In this document: piece by piece, positions 31,074-42,786 of the stretch
Layout: every line of letters starts with the position of its first letter
Numbering within the stretch: position 1 is the stretch's first letter
Position numbers and translations under genes: made by a program
The notes under the pieces: model-generated
The model's database searches: none
Told to the model about the DNA's origin: nothing
Seen by the model: only the letters and a program-made list of their open reading frames with translations
Assembly (NCBI GenBank): GCA_023091665.1
Contig: JALJCQ010000001.1
Coordinates: forward strand, 62,001 to 126,000
Length of the DNA stretch: 64,000 nt
Direction: 5' to 3'
Source: Pythium myriotylum
Lineage: Eukaryota > Oomycota > Peronosporomycetes > Pythiales > Pythiaceae

Positions 31074-34000
31074 ATGATGGCCCCGGCAGACGACGACGGC
31101 GAGTCCCACGTGGCTGAGGAGCCCCAAGAGAGCGATCCACTGACCAAGCAGACGCCAGATGTCGACAATCAGCGAGACGAGCGCGGCGCGAGTCGTCGAT
31201 TGAGCGACGCCGCTCGCCGAGACGAGCTCGAGGCCCAGCGCAGTGAGCACCACAAGGAGAAACAGCGTCGCTCGCTGCTCAACAACCGCTTTCTCCAGCG
31301 TAGCGAGCCATCCGCGACGAGCCGAAGCGCACCTGGCTCACCACCACGACGTCCGGAGCGGAAAGAAAAGCAACAGGAGCCACAAGAGGAGGAGGAGGAG
31401 TTGTCGCCTCGTATCATCGAGGAGAAGGCGCTCGTAGTAACGCGACGACGCTCTTCGGCGGCGTCTTCGGCTGCGGCGATTGAAAAGGCCAAGCGAGAGC
31501 GTGGTGCGAGCCCTCGCACAGCCGCAGCGATCGTCGTAAGGCCGGAAAGACACGTGATCCCGGCACTGGCGCTGACGCGATCCAAGTGGACGCGCGAGCT
31601 CGACGAGGACGCTGCGTGTGGGCTCTTTGTGGACCATGAGCGACGTGAGCTCGCGCAGATCGCGAGCAGTACGCTAGTGAGGCTGGAAGACCGACTGCGG
31701 CGCGAGACGCCGACTTCCACGACGCGCTTGAACGATCTGGTGTGTTTGCCATCGCAAGACGACGACAGCCGAGTCGTATCTAGCTTCCACTCGCTGGCGA
31801 AACCGACGCGCCCTCTTCGCGAAGCACATACCACGGAACGAGCACAGCCGTGGAGTGTCGCGATACTCGAGATCACGATCGATCGGCTTGTGCTAGACGA
31901 CCACGCGAGCTTCTCACTCGCTGACCGGGTGGAGACCCAGCTGCGCTCGCTCTACGTCTCCTACACGCACTTGCTTCACGCGCAGCCGTGGGCGTCGCTG
32001 CTTCAGCGGGTTGACGCGTATGTCGATGCAAGGCTCGTCGCCGCCGAACGAGCGACGCAAGCGTGGAAAGTGCAGACCATGAGCGACACACAGATGCTGC
32101 TGCAGTCGCTCGGCTCGCTGCAGCAGCTCCACTACCAGCTCCTGGCCAGGTGGCACGAGCTGCAGGACTGCTACCGCCAGCCGATACCGCCCGCTCGCCC
32201 CGTGAAGCTTCGTGTGGACCAGCAGCCTCGAGCGCAGTCGCTGAGCCTCGCGACTGTGCGAGCCTTCCTTGAACTGGACCACGACGAGGCCGACGACGAC
32301 GCCTTTGCCAACCTCACCAAACGCCTTGATGAACTGGAGACCAAAGACCAGTACCTCCATACCGTCCTCACACTTCAATCCGTGGTCACCGAGTCCACCA
32401 CCTCCCCCTCTTCCGCTTCTCCGTCTCAAGCCTCGCTCTTCCACGCGTTCACACTCCGCTCGTGCTTGGCCCACCGATCAATGATGTTGACTCCGCCCAA
32501 ATTCTACGTTGCACTCTTCATCAACGACAAGGAGGTAGGGCGCACGAAAGCTGCAAGTTGGACCACTCGCAGCCGCGACTCTAGGCCGTCCATCGGAGTC
32601 GTCCACCTCGACGAAACACTTCGCACACAGTTGCATTTCTTCCCAGACTCGGTCTCCCTGCGCGTCTTCGAGCGTGGGCTGCTTGTTGACTCGGTCCTCT
32701 CGACCACAGCCATACCACTGCTCGTGCCCGGCCACGACCTCGCAACCACTGGCACCCTCAGCGAGCCGCGCCACCGCGTCGCTGCCGCTAGTCTCGCGCC
32801 GTCGATCGAGTGGTATCAGTTCAGCAGCGTGCGACCAATCGCGCGGTCCCGGTGGCATGCTTCGTTCCTCAACTCGTCGCTCTTCACCAACTTCCAGCGC
32901 CATCCGCATGGTCGTGTGCGGGTTTACGTCGCGTGGGTCGCACCGCCGACAATCGCAGAACACGAAGACCATAAACACCCGCTCGAGACCACGCAGGTCG
33001 TTATCCCGCCTCGACGACAGCCTGTCGCTGCGAGAGGCAACGCCAAGCTCATCGGGCCGCGAATTGACCGAAGGCAGCTCTTCAAGGACGACAACGGTGA
33101 GCAATTCGGTCGTCGAGCGGAGACACGAGGCTTCAGCTACGAGCGCGACTTCCTCGTGCACGTGGCCGACGATGTGCTCGACCGCAACGACCCACAGAAC
33201 GCCGCCGTCGTACGGCTCCAGGACCACGTCCATGCCCAGTCGTCATTGCTGCAGCGCCGAGACATCTTCCGCGCGGCCGCACTTGTCTACGATGCCGACT
33301 TGCTGCGTCCGTCGTCGTTGGCCGTGGGCGTCGGCCCAACGGCACTGACGCGACGCAACTTGCTGCTGCAGCTGCGCGACCGTGAGCACATGGCCAAGCA
33401 TGGCACGAGTATGACCATAGCTGCGACGCTGCGTGAGCCGACCGCCAAGATCTGGGACCACGACGTCTTCGACGAGCCGATTCCGTTGTCCGAACACGTG
33501 ATCACGCGCAACGCCAAGTTCTTGAGCCTTCTGCGACCCGAGCTACCAGCCTTCGACCTGCGTCAGCGGCTTGACGACGCGCTTGCGGCGGGCGGTGAGG
33601 CGCAGCTGAGCCTGGAGCGAGAGCGCAAGCTGCAGCAGCTGCGGCTGCAGGCCTTCGTGGACCGCGTTCGCGCCTCCCACGTCGCTCGTGCCCACCGGCA
33701 GGCCCAGGCGAGCGCCGGACAACAGCGCACTAAGACGCTCGCGACCATCCTCCAAGAGCAGCCCATGCCGTTGCTACCGGGAGCTTTCGATTTGTCTGGA
33801 CTTGGCAATCTCTTCTCGCGACGACGAAGACTGCGACCACGAGTCGAGCAACGCTCCGCACCTGCGACCATGGCTGACTGGCCTCGACGGTGCACTGTAT
33901 ACGTGCAAGTCAAAGGCGCCACGAACGTACCTGTGCGAGTCGCAGCGACCAAGAGGGAGACGCCAGCACTGCCGAAGACGAAAGCGAAGCGTGGAGAAAG

Positions 34001-35927
34001 AGGAGGTGGGCTCACAGATGATGAAGATGACGACACACCTGGGGAGACTGAGGTCAAGGATCCAGCTAACAGCAGCCACGTCTTCGTGGAGATCTCCTTC
34101 CAAGGTCGACGCCGCCGCACGACGAGCACACATGCGCACGCCACGGGGGCCGTGTGGATGGAGACCGCCGCGTTCCCGTTCCACGCGCCGCAAGATGACT
34201 GGTCGCCCGACTCGCTGCAGAAAACGCCGGACGTGATCCGCCTCAGCCTCTTCGACCAGCTTGTGCGAACGTCGACTTCTGACGCGAGTGACGACGCATT
34301 CCTGATGGCGAACCGAAAGAAGAGTGACACTGACGGCGTGGGCCAGACATTCGAGCAGCAGAAGCAGCGAGTCCAGTCGTTCCACCAGGAGAACCGGTAC
34401 TTGGGCTGCCTGGAGATCCCGTTTACGACGCTCTACCACAACCAAGGCACGCTCGACGCCACGCTTCGCTGCGAGATGCCCGTCGTGAACGTAGGCTACG
34501 GCAACGCCAAGCACGCGACCAGTTCCGACTTCGTAGATGCCGCAAACGAGTCGAACCCGACAGCGGCAGGTGTTGAGCGAGACGACGACGGCGTACTGCA
34601 GAGCAGCCGGGAGGCGACTTTCCTCAGCGTCATGATGACGCTCGACCCGTTGTTGCCCATGCCCATCAAGGCCTTCGAAGAGAACGTCATCAGCGCCGGC
34701 GACGACTACGCGATGCTCGCGGCCTACGCCTCTCAGTGGACGAAGTCCACGCAGAGCATGAACGCCGCGACGAGGCACCGTGACTTCCACGTCTTCGCTC
34801 ACAATCTCGCGCACGGCCAGACTTTCCTCACGCGCTACGTAGCCCCACAAATGCCCCCGCCACTCAGTGTCGACAAGGCAAAACGATTCACAGTCACGCA
34901 GCTTGTTCGCTTCGTGCGGATGATTCCATTTCTTGATGACTGGCAGCTCTTTGACGGTGGAGGCGAGCTCGACGTGTGGACGACATCGCAGGAACTGCTC
35001 GAATTGAATGCTGGAGACTTTGAGGAGCACGCCGTGCTGTTATGCAACTACTTGAACTGGCTCGACCGCGACGAAGTGAACCTCCGCAGCTTCCTCGTCT
35101 TGGCGACGGCTGTGCCGGAGGGGAAAACGGTATACGTACTTCGTCAAGACTCGTACAAGATCCCACAACGCAGTATCCTATGGAACGCGAGCACAGGTGC
35201 CGGATACAGCGTCACAGATGACCGGTGCCCGGTGTTGGACATCTCGCTCGTCGTGTCGAGCGACAATATCTACGCGAATATCCAACCGCGCAAACGGCTG
35301 AGCGAGATGAGCTGGGACATCGAGACCAACACGAAAGCCTGGAAGCCGTTCTTTCACGGTGCGCACAAGAAGGAGCACTTCACGTTGCCGTCCGTGCAAA
35401 CACCGTCGCTGACTTACGCCGAGACACCACCTGAGCTGGTGAAGCAGGTAGAAGTGGAACTGCGTGAGGCGCTCAAACTGGAGATCCGTCGCTGGCGCAG
35501 CGTCAAGTACACGACGACCTTCAATATGGACACGAGTCTCAAGCTACGCAGCGAACTGGAGCGGCTCGAGCTTGCTCTGTTGTATGGATCGACGCGAGCC
35601 AATGGACGTTTGAAGAAACCCGGGGCCGACGAGAAGGATCTGATCCAGGAGCTGCAGCGGACTCGCCGCGTGAGCGGGTTGCCGCTGAACACGACCTTCA
35701 CGGACCTGAATAAAATCATCGCTACGGTACAGAACACAGTACGTGCGGAGGATGGCAACGGTCCATTATCAGAGACGTTAACACTTACTGATTGTTTTGG
35801 CGCGTAGAACATTTACTGGAACGACCACGCGCAGGTCGAGTTCGGACTCGCCGTCTACGTCCACGCGTACCCCAACTGTGTGCTCTCGGTCTGGGTCTAC
35901 CTCGTCGCACTCGAGCCGCTGGACTGA
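31074..35927 (+). CDS. CC2D2A: CC2D2A homologue (ciliary transition-zone protein)
   Basis: Two exons: 31074-35738 and 35808-35927 (intron 69 nt, GTACGT...CGTAG), 1594 residues. The last exon ends in NIYWNDHAQVEFGLAVYVHAYPNCVLSVWVY, matching the conserved C-terminus of CC2D2A; without it the frame would read into intron sequence. A C2 domain lies at about 932-1075 (CTVYVQVKGATNVPV...SHVFVEISF). A transglutaminase-like module lies at about 1325-1410 (EHAVLLCNYLNWL, ...SILWNASTGAGYSV...CP). The N-terminus is charged and disordered. CC2D2A belongs to the MKS module at the base of cilia, so the organism should make flagellated zoospores. Confidence 0.9.
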
Positions 35928-35989
35928 CTAGTGGTATAGCTACGTACTGTACATCATCATCGGAGGAAGGGAATAGCGAGCGGTTCGAG

Positions 35990-37176
35990 TCACTTGAACT
36001 GCCGCAGCAGCGCGTTGACCTTGGCCTGCAGCGCCATGAGCTTGGCTCGCGCCTGGGCCTTGGTCTCGTCGTTGAGCAGCTCCGGGTTGGTGAGGTCCAC
36101 GGCCGTCTCGTTGTCCAGTGTGATACTCGTGAGCGGCTCGGCGTCGTCCTGGAACGTCGCGACAAGCGAGCCGACCGGTGCCTTGGTCATGCTGCCCGGC
36201 GCGATCGGCGACCCCCGGATCGAGTAAGTCATCTCTCCCTTGCGCGCTGTCCGGATTACGGTCTAGAACAACATCGCCCCCCAAGAAAGAGTCTTGTCAG
36301 AAGAGACTAAGTTCAAACCAAGACTCCCAGAACCAGCGTTTTACTCACCGATGGAATATTGGACGAGGGCGTGCAGAGCGGCGTCTGGTAGTTGGAGATG
36401 CTGCCGCGCACCGAGTTGCTGGGCGTCGTGAGTCCGAGCGACACGGGCAGTCCGGGCGTGTTGCCATTGCTGCGGCGGTCCTTGGATCGCACCGTGGACG
36501 GCACGGGGCGGATCTTGAGCGCCGACTTGGGCGACGAGACCGCCGCGAGCCCGTGCTGGCTCGTGACGTAGTTGATGTAGTCCTGCTCCTTGACGTTCTG
36601 GATCACGTTCTCGAGGCTGCCGCCAAAGTCCTCGATGAACGTCTTCCACGGCATCGCGCGCACGGCCTCGGGCAGAAACATGAGCTGCACCTTGAGCTCC
36701 ATGCGGAGCTCCTCCGACTTGCGCTCGGCCTCGGCCAGCAGCTCGGCGCACCGCTTGTCCACTGCCACACACACGTCCACAGCGTCGCGTCACTACACTC
36801 GCACTCTCCCAAGCCCCCCCAGGTCACAAAAGTCACAACACTACGCACACTGCTTCTCGAGCTCGGCCAGCAGCAGCTCGGCCTTCTGGGTCTTGCGGTC
36901 GAACTCGGCGGCCGACGCGCGCGCGGCGTCTCGCGTGGCCTTTTTCTTCGCAGGCGCCTTGCCCGTCGGCTCGTCGCGACGGCGCTTCGTGGTCGACGGC
37001 TCCGACGCGGCCGCGGCCGAGAGCGAGACGGAGCTCTTGAGCGGCGCCGCCACGGGCGCGGCCACGACCGCGTTCTCTTCGAGCGGCTGCAGCGCATGCG
37101 ACGCTGTCCCGTCTTTGCGCGTGCGGCGCAGCGTGCGCCCCACGCGCTTGCGCGCGCCGAGCGAAGTCGGCGCCAT
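35990..37176 (-). CDS. Borealin-like chromosomal passenger complex subunit
   Basis: Three exons: 36849-37176, 36349-36761 and 35990-36262 (introns 87 and 86 nt; donors GTGCGT and GTGAGT), 337 residues. Exon 1 ends and exon 2 begins within a continuous coiled coil (LLLAELEKQ joined to LDKRCAELLAEAERK). This leads to MELKVQLMFLPEAVRAMPWKTFIEDFGG, resembling the vertebrate borealin helix that ends LPKALREMNWLDY. The C-terminal exon (MTYSIRGSPI...VGSLVATF...LNDETKAQARAKLMALQAKVNALLRQF) resembles the borealin dimerisation domain. Borealin bridges survivin and INCENP at centromeres for Aurora B. The N-terminus is very basic. Sequence similarity is moderate and judged by eye. Confidence 0.75.
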
Positions 37177-37380
37177 ACTCGTTGTGGTTCGGACGTTTGA
37201 AAACTGGCGGCAACGGGGGGCGAATATGGGTAATTCCCGATACATTTGGTGCTATAATTGCAATAGTCTATATCCATATATTTAAAATTGTATTGAAAGG
37301 ACATAGAATGGGTATATATGAAATACATCATGGACCAGACCCCGCCTCCGATTGCCCTCTGAGCTCTTCGCGTTGACACG

Positions 37381-37761
37381 ATGGCGAAGAAGAAGGCCGG
37401 CAGGAGCGAGACGCCGCAGGCCAGGGCGGCGAGCAAACGCGACGGCGTGGCGGCCACGCGCGGCAGCGAGAACAACAACAATAACAGCAACAATAACAGC
37501 AACAACGACGACGACGACGGGCCGCCGCTGCCGTTCGTGTCGCGCGTGGTGATCATCGTCGTGACGTCCTTTCTCGCCGAAAAGATCTGGCGGTATCGCT
37601 CCGTGGTGAGCGCCGGCTGGTACTCGGAGCGCCAGAGCCCGTGGGAGCAGGCCATGGTCACGGGCTTTGAGTACACGCTCGCCATGGGCGCGCTCTTCTT
37701 CGTCGGCATCCTCGTCAGCGTCGCCACGGTCTCGGTCCAGAAACGCGTCTTCGGCGTCTGA
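37381..37761 (+). CDS. Small two-TM membrane protein, unknown function
   Basis: 126 residues: a basic start (MAKKKAGRSET), an Asn/Asp low-complexity stretch (about 35-48) and two hydrophobic segments (about 53-68 and 98-118). The spacing and low-complexity linker look like a small organelle or ER protein. Family not recognised. It is divergent from borealin across 204 bases. Confidence 0.6.
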   Translation: MAKKKAGRSETPQARAASKRDGVAATRGSENNNNNSNNNSNNDDDDGPPLPFVSRVVIIVVTSFLAEKIWRYRSVVSAGWYSERQSPWEQAMVTGFEYTLAMGALFFVGILVSVATVSVQKRVFGV

Positions 37762-37960
37762 GCCCCGTGCCAAAAACATCGTTAATACACCGTCTTTTTC
37801 GCTAGGTATACACACATACAGCAGCAGCTCCCTGACAACAATAATGCTCTTCCATGGTCCTCGCCAAAGCTGCGAGGTGAGCTCGATCTCACACGTCGCA
37901 GATTCCACGTCTAAAACCTCACGCTTTCCCGTGAGGTTTTACGCCGTCCTGTGGTGGCTG

Positions 37961-37977
37961 GAGCTGCTCACGAGCTC
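37961..37977 (+). promoter_or_regulatory. 17-mer GAGCTGCTCACGAGCTC just upstream of bL36 start
   Basis: Exact copy of the 17-mer also found at 45754-45770 upstream of the PDH E1 beta gene. It ends 18 bases before the ATG at 37996. Near copies occur at 11908-11924, 40654-40670 and 40830-40844. Confidence 0.45.
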
Positions 37978-37995
37978 CCACAAACCCAAGTCGCC

Positions 37996-38286
37996 ATGAA
38001 GGTCCGCTCGTCGGTCAAGCGCATCTGCGACGGCTGCAAGATCGTGCGCCGCCGGCGAAAGGTCTACGTGATCTGCGACCGCTCGCCCAAGCACAAGCAG
38101 CGCCAGGGCTTCCACACGAGCTGCGCCTGCTGCGCCGCGAGCTCGGCGCCCGTGGCCGTGGCCGACGCGGCCGCGGGGCTCTCGCCCAACGCCGCGTTCC
38201 AGCGCATGCTGCGCGAGCTCCAGTTCCCGGGGCTCGCGCCCTTCAAGGCCTTCCGCGACGCCTCGATCCAGATCCCCAAGCTCTAG
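37996..38286 (+). CDS. Ribosomal protein bL36 (mitochondrial)
   Basis: 96 residues. The first 38 are classic bL36: [27 protein letters not shown] followed by [10 protein letters not shown], with the zinc-ribbon residues C11, C14, C27 and H33. A 58-residue extension follows, containing CACC and [22 protein letters not shown], as in some eukaryotic organellar versions. It should be part of the mitochondrial large subunit. No separate presequence precedes the conserved start, so import may use the basic N-terminus. Confidence 0.92.
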   Translation: MKVRSSVKRICDGCKIVRRRRKVYVICDRSPKHKQRQGFHTSCACCAASSAPVAVADAAAGLSPNAAFQRMLRELQFPGLAPFKAFRDASIQIPKL

Positions 38287-38652
38287 ACGACGACGATAAG
38301 GACGAGAGAGACGGCGAGATGGAGAACAACGAGCCACGCCAGCCAAAATAGAATCGAGTTCTTGCCTCCCATGGCCGTCGCCAGTGCGCGTGCACGCCGG
38401 TGTCTTCTTATCTCTCTCTCTCTCTACGCGCACGAGGCCGCGGAGGCCCTCGTCATCTCATGCTCACGCTCTTCCATCGAAGCATTTTAGTTACGAACCT
38501 CTCCTCCAGGCGGGCTGACTCAGTGGCTCCTATCAGTTCGTAACCGACGGTTCAGTCCACGTGGGCAGTAGCTGTTCAGTCCTGCCTCTCCCCAGCAGCT
38601 CCATTCCTCGTCTCGCTGAGATCCTCTCCATCGCTCGTGCTCGCTCGCTACG
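38287..38652. other. Intergenic upstream of TTL-EGF gene
   Basis: 366 bases with a TC microsatellite (38409-38424) and a spaced inverted repeat GTTACGAAC (38490-38498) / GTTCGTAAC (38536-38544). The same GTTCGTAAC occurs at 11844-11852. No gene. Confidence 0.4.
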
Positions 38653-40638
38653 ATGCTCTCGCCCGCGCGCGCGCTCTCGCTGCTCGCGCTGCTCGCGCGC
38701 GCCGACGCCGCGACCTTTTACCTGCCCGAGAAAGAGCGCAGCGAGCACAAACCCGTCGAGGCGGCGCTCGCGGCGCTCGGCATCGACCGCTTCTCGCCGT
38801 CCGTGCCGCCCGGACAAGAGAGCGACGCGGCGCATCTCTGGTCGCTCGTGTCGGCGCACCAGAGCGAGATCGACCTCGTCTGGAGCGCCGACGCGGCGCC
38901 GCCGCCCTTCAGCAAGCTCAGCTTCTCGACCACGTTCAGCGGCAAGCTCAACCACATCCCCGGCTCGAATCTGCGGCTCACGAACGCCGACGCGTTCTAC
39001 AAACACATCCGCGAGAACCAGCGCAAGAAAGAAAAGTTCTTCTTCAACTTTGTGCCGCAGTACTTTGTGCTGCCGCGCGACCAGGCCGAGATGCCCAAGG
39101 TCTTTGCCGAGACAGCCAAGAAAGTCGAGTACGAGCTCAAGCGAGAGGACGACGAGTTCATCTACCAGCGCTTCCTCGTGCGCGATTTGCCCGTGGACGG
39201 TAACGAGGAGACGCTGCGCCACGGCTCGATCATCACCAACAACGAGGAGCTGCTGGCGCGCATGAATGCCGACCACCAGGGCAGCAGCGCCGAGGTCACG
39301 CAGTACATCGAGCCCTACCTCATCGACGGCCACAAGTTCCAGGCCGGCTTCTACGTGGCCATCACGTCGGTCGATCCGCTGCGAATCTACTACTACGGCC
39401 ATCCGTTGATCCGGATCGCCAAGACGCCGTACCCGACCCGCTTGAAACTCTCGACGGATCGCTCGGCGTACAACTTTGACGAGTACATTGCACCGTGGGA
39501 CTTCCCGGATCTACAAAAGCTTTACTACGAATTCCCGTCCGCGACGCGCCCCGGTACCAACGCGTGGAACGTCGTGAAGCGCTACATGATGCTCCACGGA
39601 CTCGACACGACGCGTCTCCAGCAGGAGATCGACGCGGCGATTGTCACATCTATCATCGGCAGCCGCGGGTTCTTCAAGACAGAGATCAGCAAGATCCAGC
39701 GCACGACGGCCAATGGACAAGAGCACGTCGACCGCACCGACTTGGACGACAGCTTCTTCGAGCTGCTGCGCTTCGACTTTGAGCTCGACGACAATGGCAA
39801 GCCCTGGCTCACGCGCATCCATTCGAACCCGTCGATGGTGCCTCACACGACTGTGTTTGGCACGGACGAAGCCATCAAAAACAACCTGCTCTACGATCTC
39901 TTCAACCTCGTCGGCGTGCACCCACAGGCCAAGCCATCATTCGAAAAGGCGTTTGTGCACGACAGCAAGTACTGCGCCGACAAATGCACGGACATGAGCC
40001 GCGTCTGGGACTCGAACTGTTGGTCGTGCCCGGGCGGCTTTGCGCCGTACGTGGCGCGCCGCTTGTTCGACAGCATGAACGAGTACGCGCGCCGCGGCAA
40101 CTTCAAGCTCATCTACCCGTCCTTCGACCAGCAGTACGACAAGTTTTTCGACGGCCCGCTCTCGGAGCACGACACGGCCTTCACGCGCTACATCAAGAGC
40201 CTCTCGGCCGCGTACGCCGAGAAGCAGGACGTCCCGGTCTTCGACCGCGTGCTCTCGTGCGCCTACCGCGAGCACTGCAGCGGCAACGGCGACTGCGTCA
40301 ACGGCAAATGCGTCTGCGACGACGAGTACGAAGGCGCCACGTGCTACGTGCCCAAGGACGTCGCGCGCGAGAAGCGCCTGAAAGAAGAGCAGGCGCGCGC
40401 CAAGGACTCGTGGATGAACAACCTCTGGAACCGCGCGCCCGCGGCGGGCGCTAAGGCCGACGACGTCGCCGGCGCCGGGCTCGCCGACGCCAAGCTCGCG
40501 CAGCCGCCGAGCGAGCCCGCCGCGGCGTCGGGCGGCAGCGTGGTCTTCGGCTTGCTCTTCGTCGGCGTCTTCGCGTACGGCGGCTACCAGTTCTTCGTCG
40601 CGCACTACGGCGCCGGCGCCGCGGCCAAAGACCATTGA
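38653..40638 (+). CDS. Secretory-pathway tubulin-tyrosine-ligase-like protein with EGF domain and C-terminal TM
   Basis: 661 residues. The N-terminal signal peptide is clear (LSPARALSLLALLARADAATF). A TTL-type ATP-grasp domain covers about 75-440, with KLNHIPGS, FFFNFVPQYFVLPRD, YIEPYLIDGHKFQAGFYVAI, RSAYNFDEYIAPWDF and FELLRFDFELDDNGKPWLTRIHSNPSM. A Cys-rich patch follows (about 440-460). An EGF-like domain lies at about 535-567 (C.YREHC.GNGDC.NGKCVC....G.TC) and a TM segment at about 628-648. TTL family enzymes add amino acids to tubulin tails in the cytosol, but this topology puts the domain in the lumen or outside the cell, so the substrate must be different. The HSNPSM ending stands where TTLs have the Mg-binding N.x.P motif. 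Confidence 0.85.
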   Translation: MLSPARALSLLALLARADAATFYLPEKERSEHKPVEAALAALGIDRFSPSVPPGQESDAAHLWSLVSAHQSEIDLVWSADAAPPPFSKLSFSTTFSGKLNHIPGSNLRLTNADAFYKHIRENQRKKEKFFFNFVPQYFVLPRDQAEMPKVFAETAKKVEYELKREDDEFIYQRFLVRDLPVDGNEETLRHGSIITNNEELLARMNADHQGSSAEVTQYIEPYLIDGHKFQAGFYVAITSVDPLRIYYYGHPLIRIAKTPYPTRLKLSTDRSAYNFDEYIAPWDFPDLQKLYYEFPSATRPGTNAWNVVKRYMMLHGLDTTRLQQEIDAAIVTSIIGSRGFFKTEISKIQRTTANGQEHVDRTDLDDSFFELLRFDFELDDNGKPWLTRIHSNPSMVPHTTVFGTDEAIKNNLLYDLFNLVGVHPQAKPSFEKAFVHDSKYCADKCTDMSRVWDSNCWSCPGGFAPYVARRLFDSMNEYARRGNFKLIYPSFDQQYDKFFDGPLSEHDTAFTRYIKSLSAAYAEKQDVPVFDRVLSCAYREHCSGNGDCVNGKCVCDDEYEGATCYVPKDVAREKRLKEEQARAKDSWMNNLWNRAPAAGAKADDVAGAGLADAKLAQPPSEPAAASGGSVVFGLLFVGVFAYGGYQFFVAHYGAGAAAKDH

Positions 40639-40856
40639 TGATGAGAAAGGGCGGAGCTCCTCACCAGCTCATCATGCCCCCCATGTTGAAGTGACCTTGT
40701 TAGATAACAGGTATTGTTGCCCTCCCAAATATAACGGTTCGTATCATACATTCCCTCGTTAAAGTGACCGCCCTCCCTCGTTTCAGTGCCCTCGTTTTTT
40801 TGTCAGTACGCGTGGCTCCAATACATGCGGAGCTGCTCACGAGGTCCCGGAGCCCC

Positions 40857-42460
40857 ATGGAGCCGTCGCGCGTCGTGTCGCTGCCCGTGTTCGCGCTGCT
40901 GCAGGAGAACGTGTCGCTGCTGACGATCGAGGTCGTCTCGCTGCTCGCGTCGTTCCTGCTGCTGCTGCACATCCACTCGTCGGGCAAGCGCAACGCCACC
41001 GTGTTCGCCGCCGTCGCCGTGCAGCTGCTCGCGATGGAGCTCGTTTTCTTCCGCGAGAAGCGCTGGCACGCGCAGTCGCTGGTGGGTTTTTTTCGTGTTC
41101 TGCGAGAGAAAGGCGGATCGCGTTTTCGTGCGTTTGCTCACGTCGTATCCGTGTTTTTGCGCGTCGTGGATGGTGGGAACAGATCATGCTGATCCCGGAG
41201 CGACTGCCGCTCTTCACGATCGTCGTCCAGGCCCACTTCTACTACATGTTGGTTCTCGTCGTCGATTGCAATGTGCTATTGATCGTCTATGAACTAACTG
41301 ATCATGGGTGTGGTGGGGTGGCACAGGGCTTTTGTGGCGTCGTCTCGCCTGCGGATAGACAACTTCCTGCAGCCGTTTGCGATGGGCTGCTTGGTCGTGC
41401 TGCTGCTGCTGCCGTTCGAGATCTTTGGCGCCAAGTTTCTGTGGTGGACGTGGCACGACACGGACCCGCTACTCGAGGCCCGTGTCTATGGCGTGCCGTT
41501 CCACGTGTTGTTCAACCATTTCTTCTTCTCGTTCTCGTTCTTGACCGGCCACCACATCTTCCGCTGGTTCGTTATACCCTCGACCATTGGCCGTACCCTA
41601 CGCGATAAACTCACATCGACCTGGACGCATGTAGGACGTTACTTGACGGCGACTACTACGAAGAGCAAAACTGGACACTCGAGTGGAGTTACGTGCTCTT
41701 CATCCCGGCGATGGCCACGATGTTTGGCGTCGTGCTGCTCATCCTCTTCTACCATCTCTTCACCGATCTGTTCATGGTCGACTCGCAGGTGAGCCAAGAT
41801 TGATACTCATACCTTTCATAACTTGCGGTATTCATGGTGTTGAACGATTCCCCAGACTTGCTTCATTCTGCTAATCGGTCTCAGCCTTGTCGTGTTCTGG
41901 ATGGCTGACCGAGAGCGAGACGAGCCGTACGTGCAACAGCTTCTGGCCGCGGTCGACGCCTACGACAGCGACTGGCTTTACCCGTGCATCGACCACGCCG
42001 TCAACCAGATGGTCTTCGTGTACTCGCTCATTCTCATCGTTCTCATCAGCACCGTGGATCCGGCCAACATCGTATCACTCGGCCACCACCAAGCGCTCGG
42101 CAACTGCGTCGAAGAAGAAGAGTTCCGATCCGTGCTCGGGCTTCGCCACATCCGCAAGAAGTATCTCTGCGTGCACGAGTACGACGAAGAGTTCAACTTT
42201 TGCAATTACCCTCTCACACAGGTGAGCATACTCGCGAATCGCTGCTCCAAACACACCTCCAAAATTCACACTTGTGATCCGCTGAGCAGCTCAACTACGA
42301 AGAGACCTGGTACATGATCTGCGGTCGCGGGTACAACGCCTACCCCTCGTACTTGGCCGTGATCCTCGCGCTCGTGTTCTTCACGAACTTGCTCTTCTTC
42401 CAGATCCTCAAGCGCCCCAACAACGCTCGCCGCGTCTCGTTCTCGCGCAAGCACATCTGA
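40857..42460 (+). CDS. Polytopic membrane protein of unknown function, six exons
   Basis: Exons 40857-41081, 41183-41247, 41327-41566, 41635-41788, 41856-42221 and 42290-42460; introns 101, 79, 68, 67 and 68 nt; 406 residues. Two donors are unusual (GTTGGT and GTTCGT) but are the only ones that keep frame. About seven TM segments are seen (first two about 20-62, others near 75-95, 108-128, 155-180, 205-235, 265-295 and 375-392). Landmarks are KFLWWTWHDTDPLLEARVYGVPFHV and FSFLTGHHIF. The WTWHDTD block reminds me of an uncharacterised family (DUF7802), but that recall is weak. The C-terminus ends KRPNNARRVSFSRKHI, basic and cytosolic-looking. Confidence 0.7.
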
Positions 42461-42786
42461 CCCCCTCCCCGAGACCCCGACATGGCTACATATGTCACTA
42501 CACCCAACGTCACTGTAAAGAGGGAGATGATGATCCGGAAGAAGTCCCACCCACTGATTGATCGGAACATGGCACTCGTTTATTGGTTAGATCTAGACGC
42601 TGGAATTCATTGGTTAGATTTAGACGCTCAAAGCCTAACCATTGGTCGAAACCCCACCCGACGACCAACCTTTCTACCGAACTGCCTGACGTCGTCGCGT
42701 TCTGGCTCGCGGCCCGCCGCGTCGTCCGCTCGCCCGCTCGCTTCAGGAAGCGCGCTAACGTTATTCCTTCCTTTCCCCTCGCAGCC
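42461..42786. promoter_or_regulatory. ArfGAP upstream region with paired CCAAT-type repeats
   Basis: 326 bases. ATTGGTTAGATYTAGACGCT occurs at 42582-42601 and 42609-42628 (19 of 20 identical, 27-base spacing) and a further ATTGG at 42641. Each ATTGG is an inverted CCAAT box, so this may be a promoter array for the ArfGAP gene. Confidence 0.45.
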
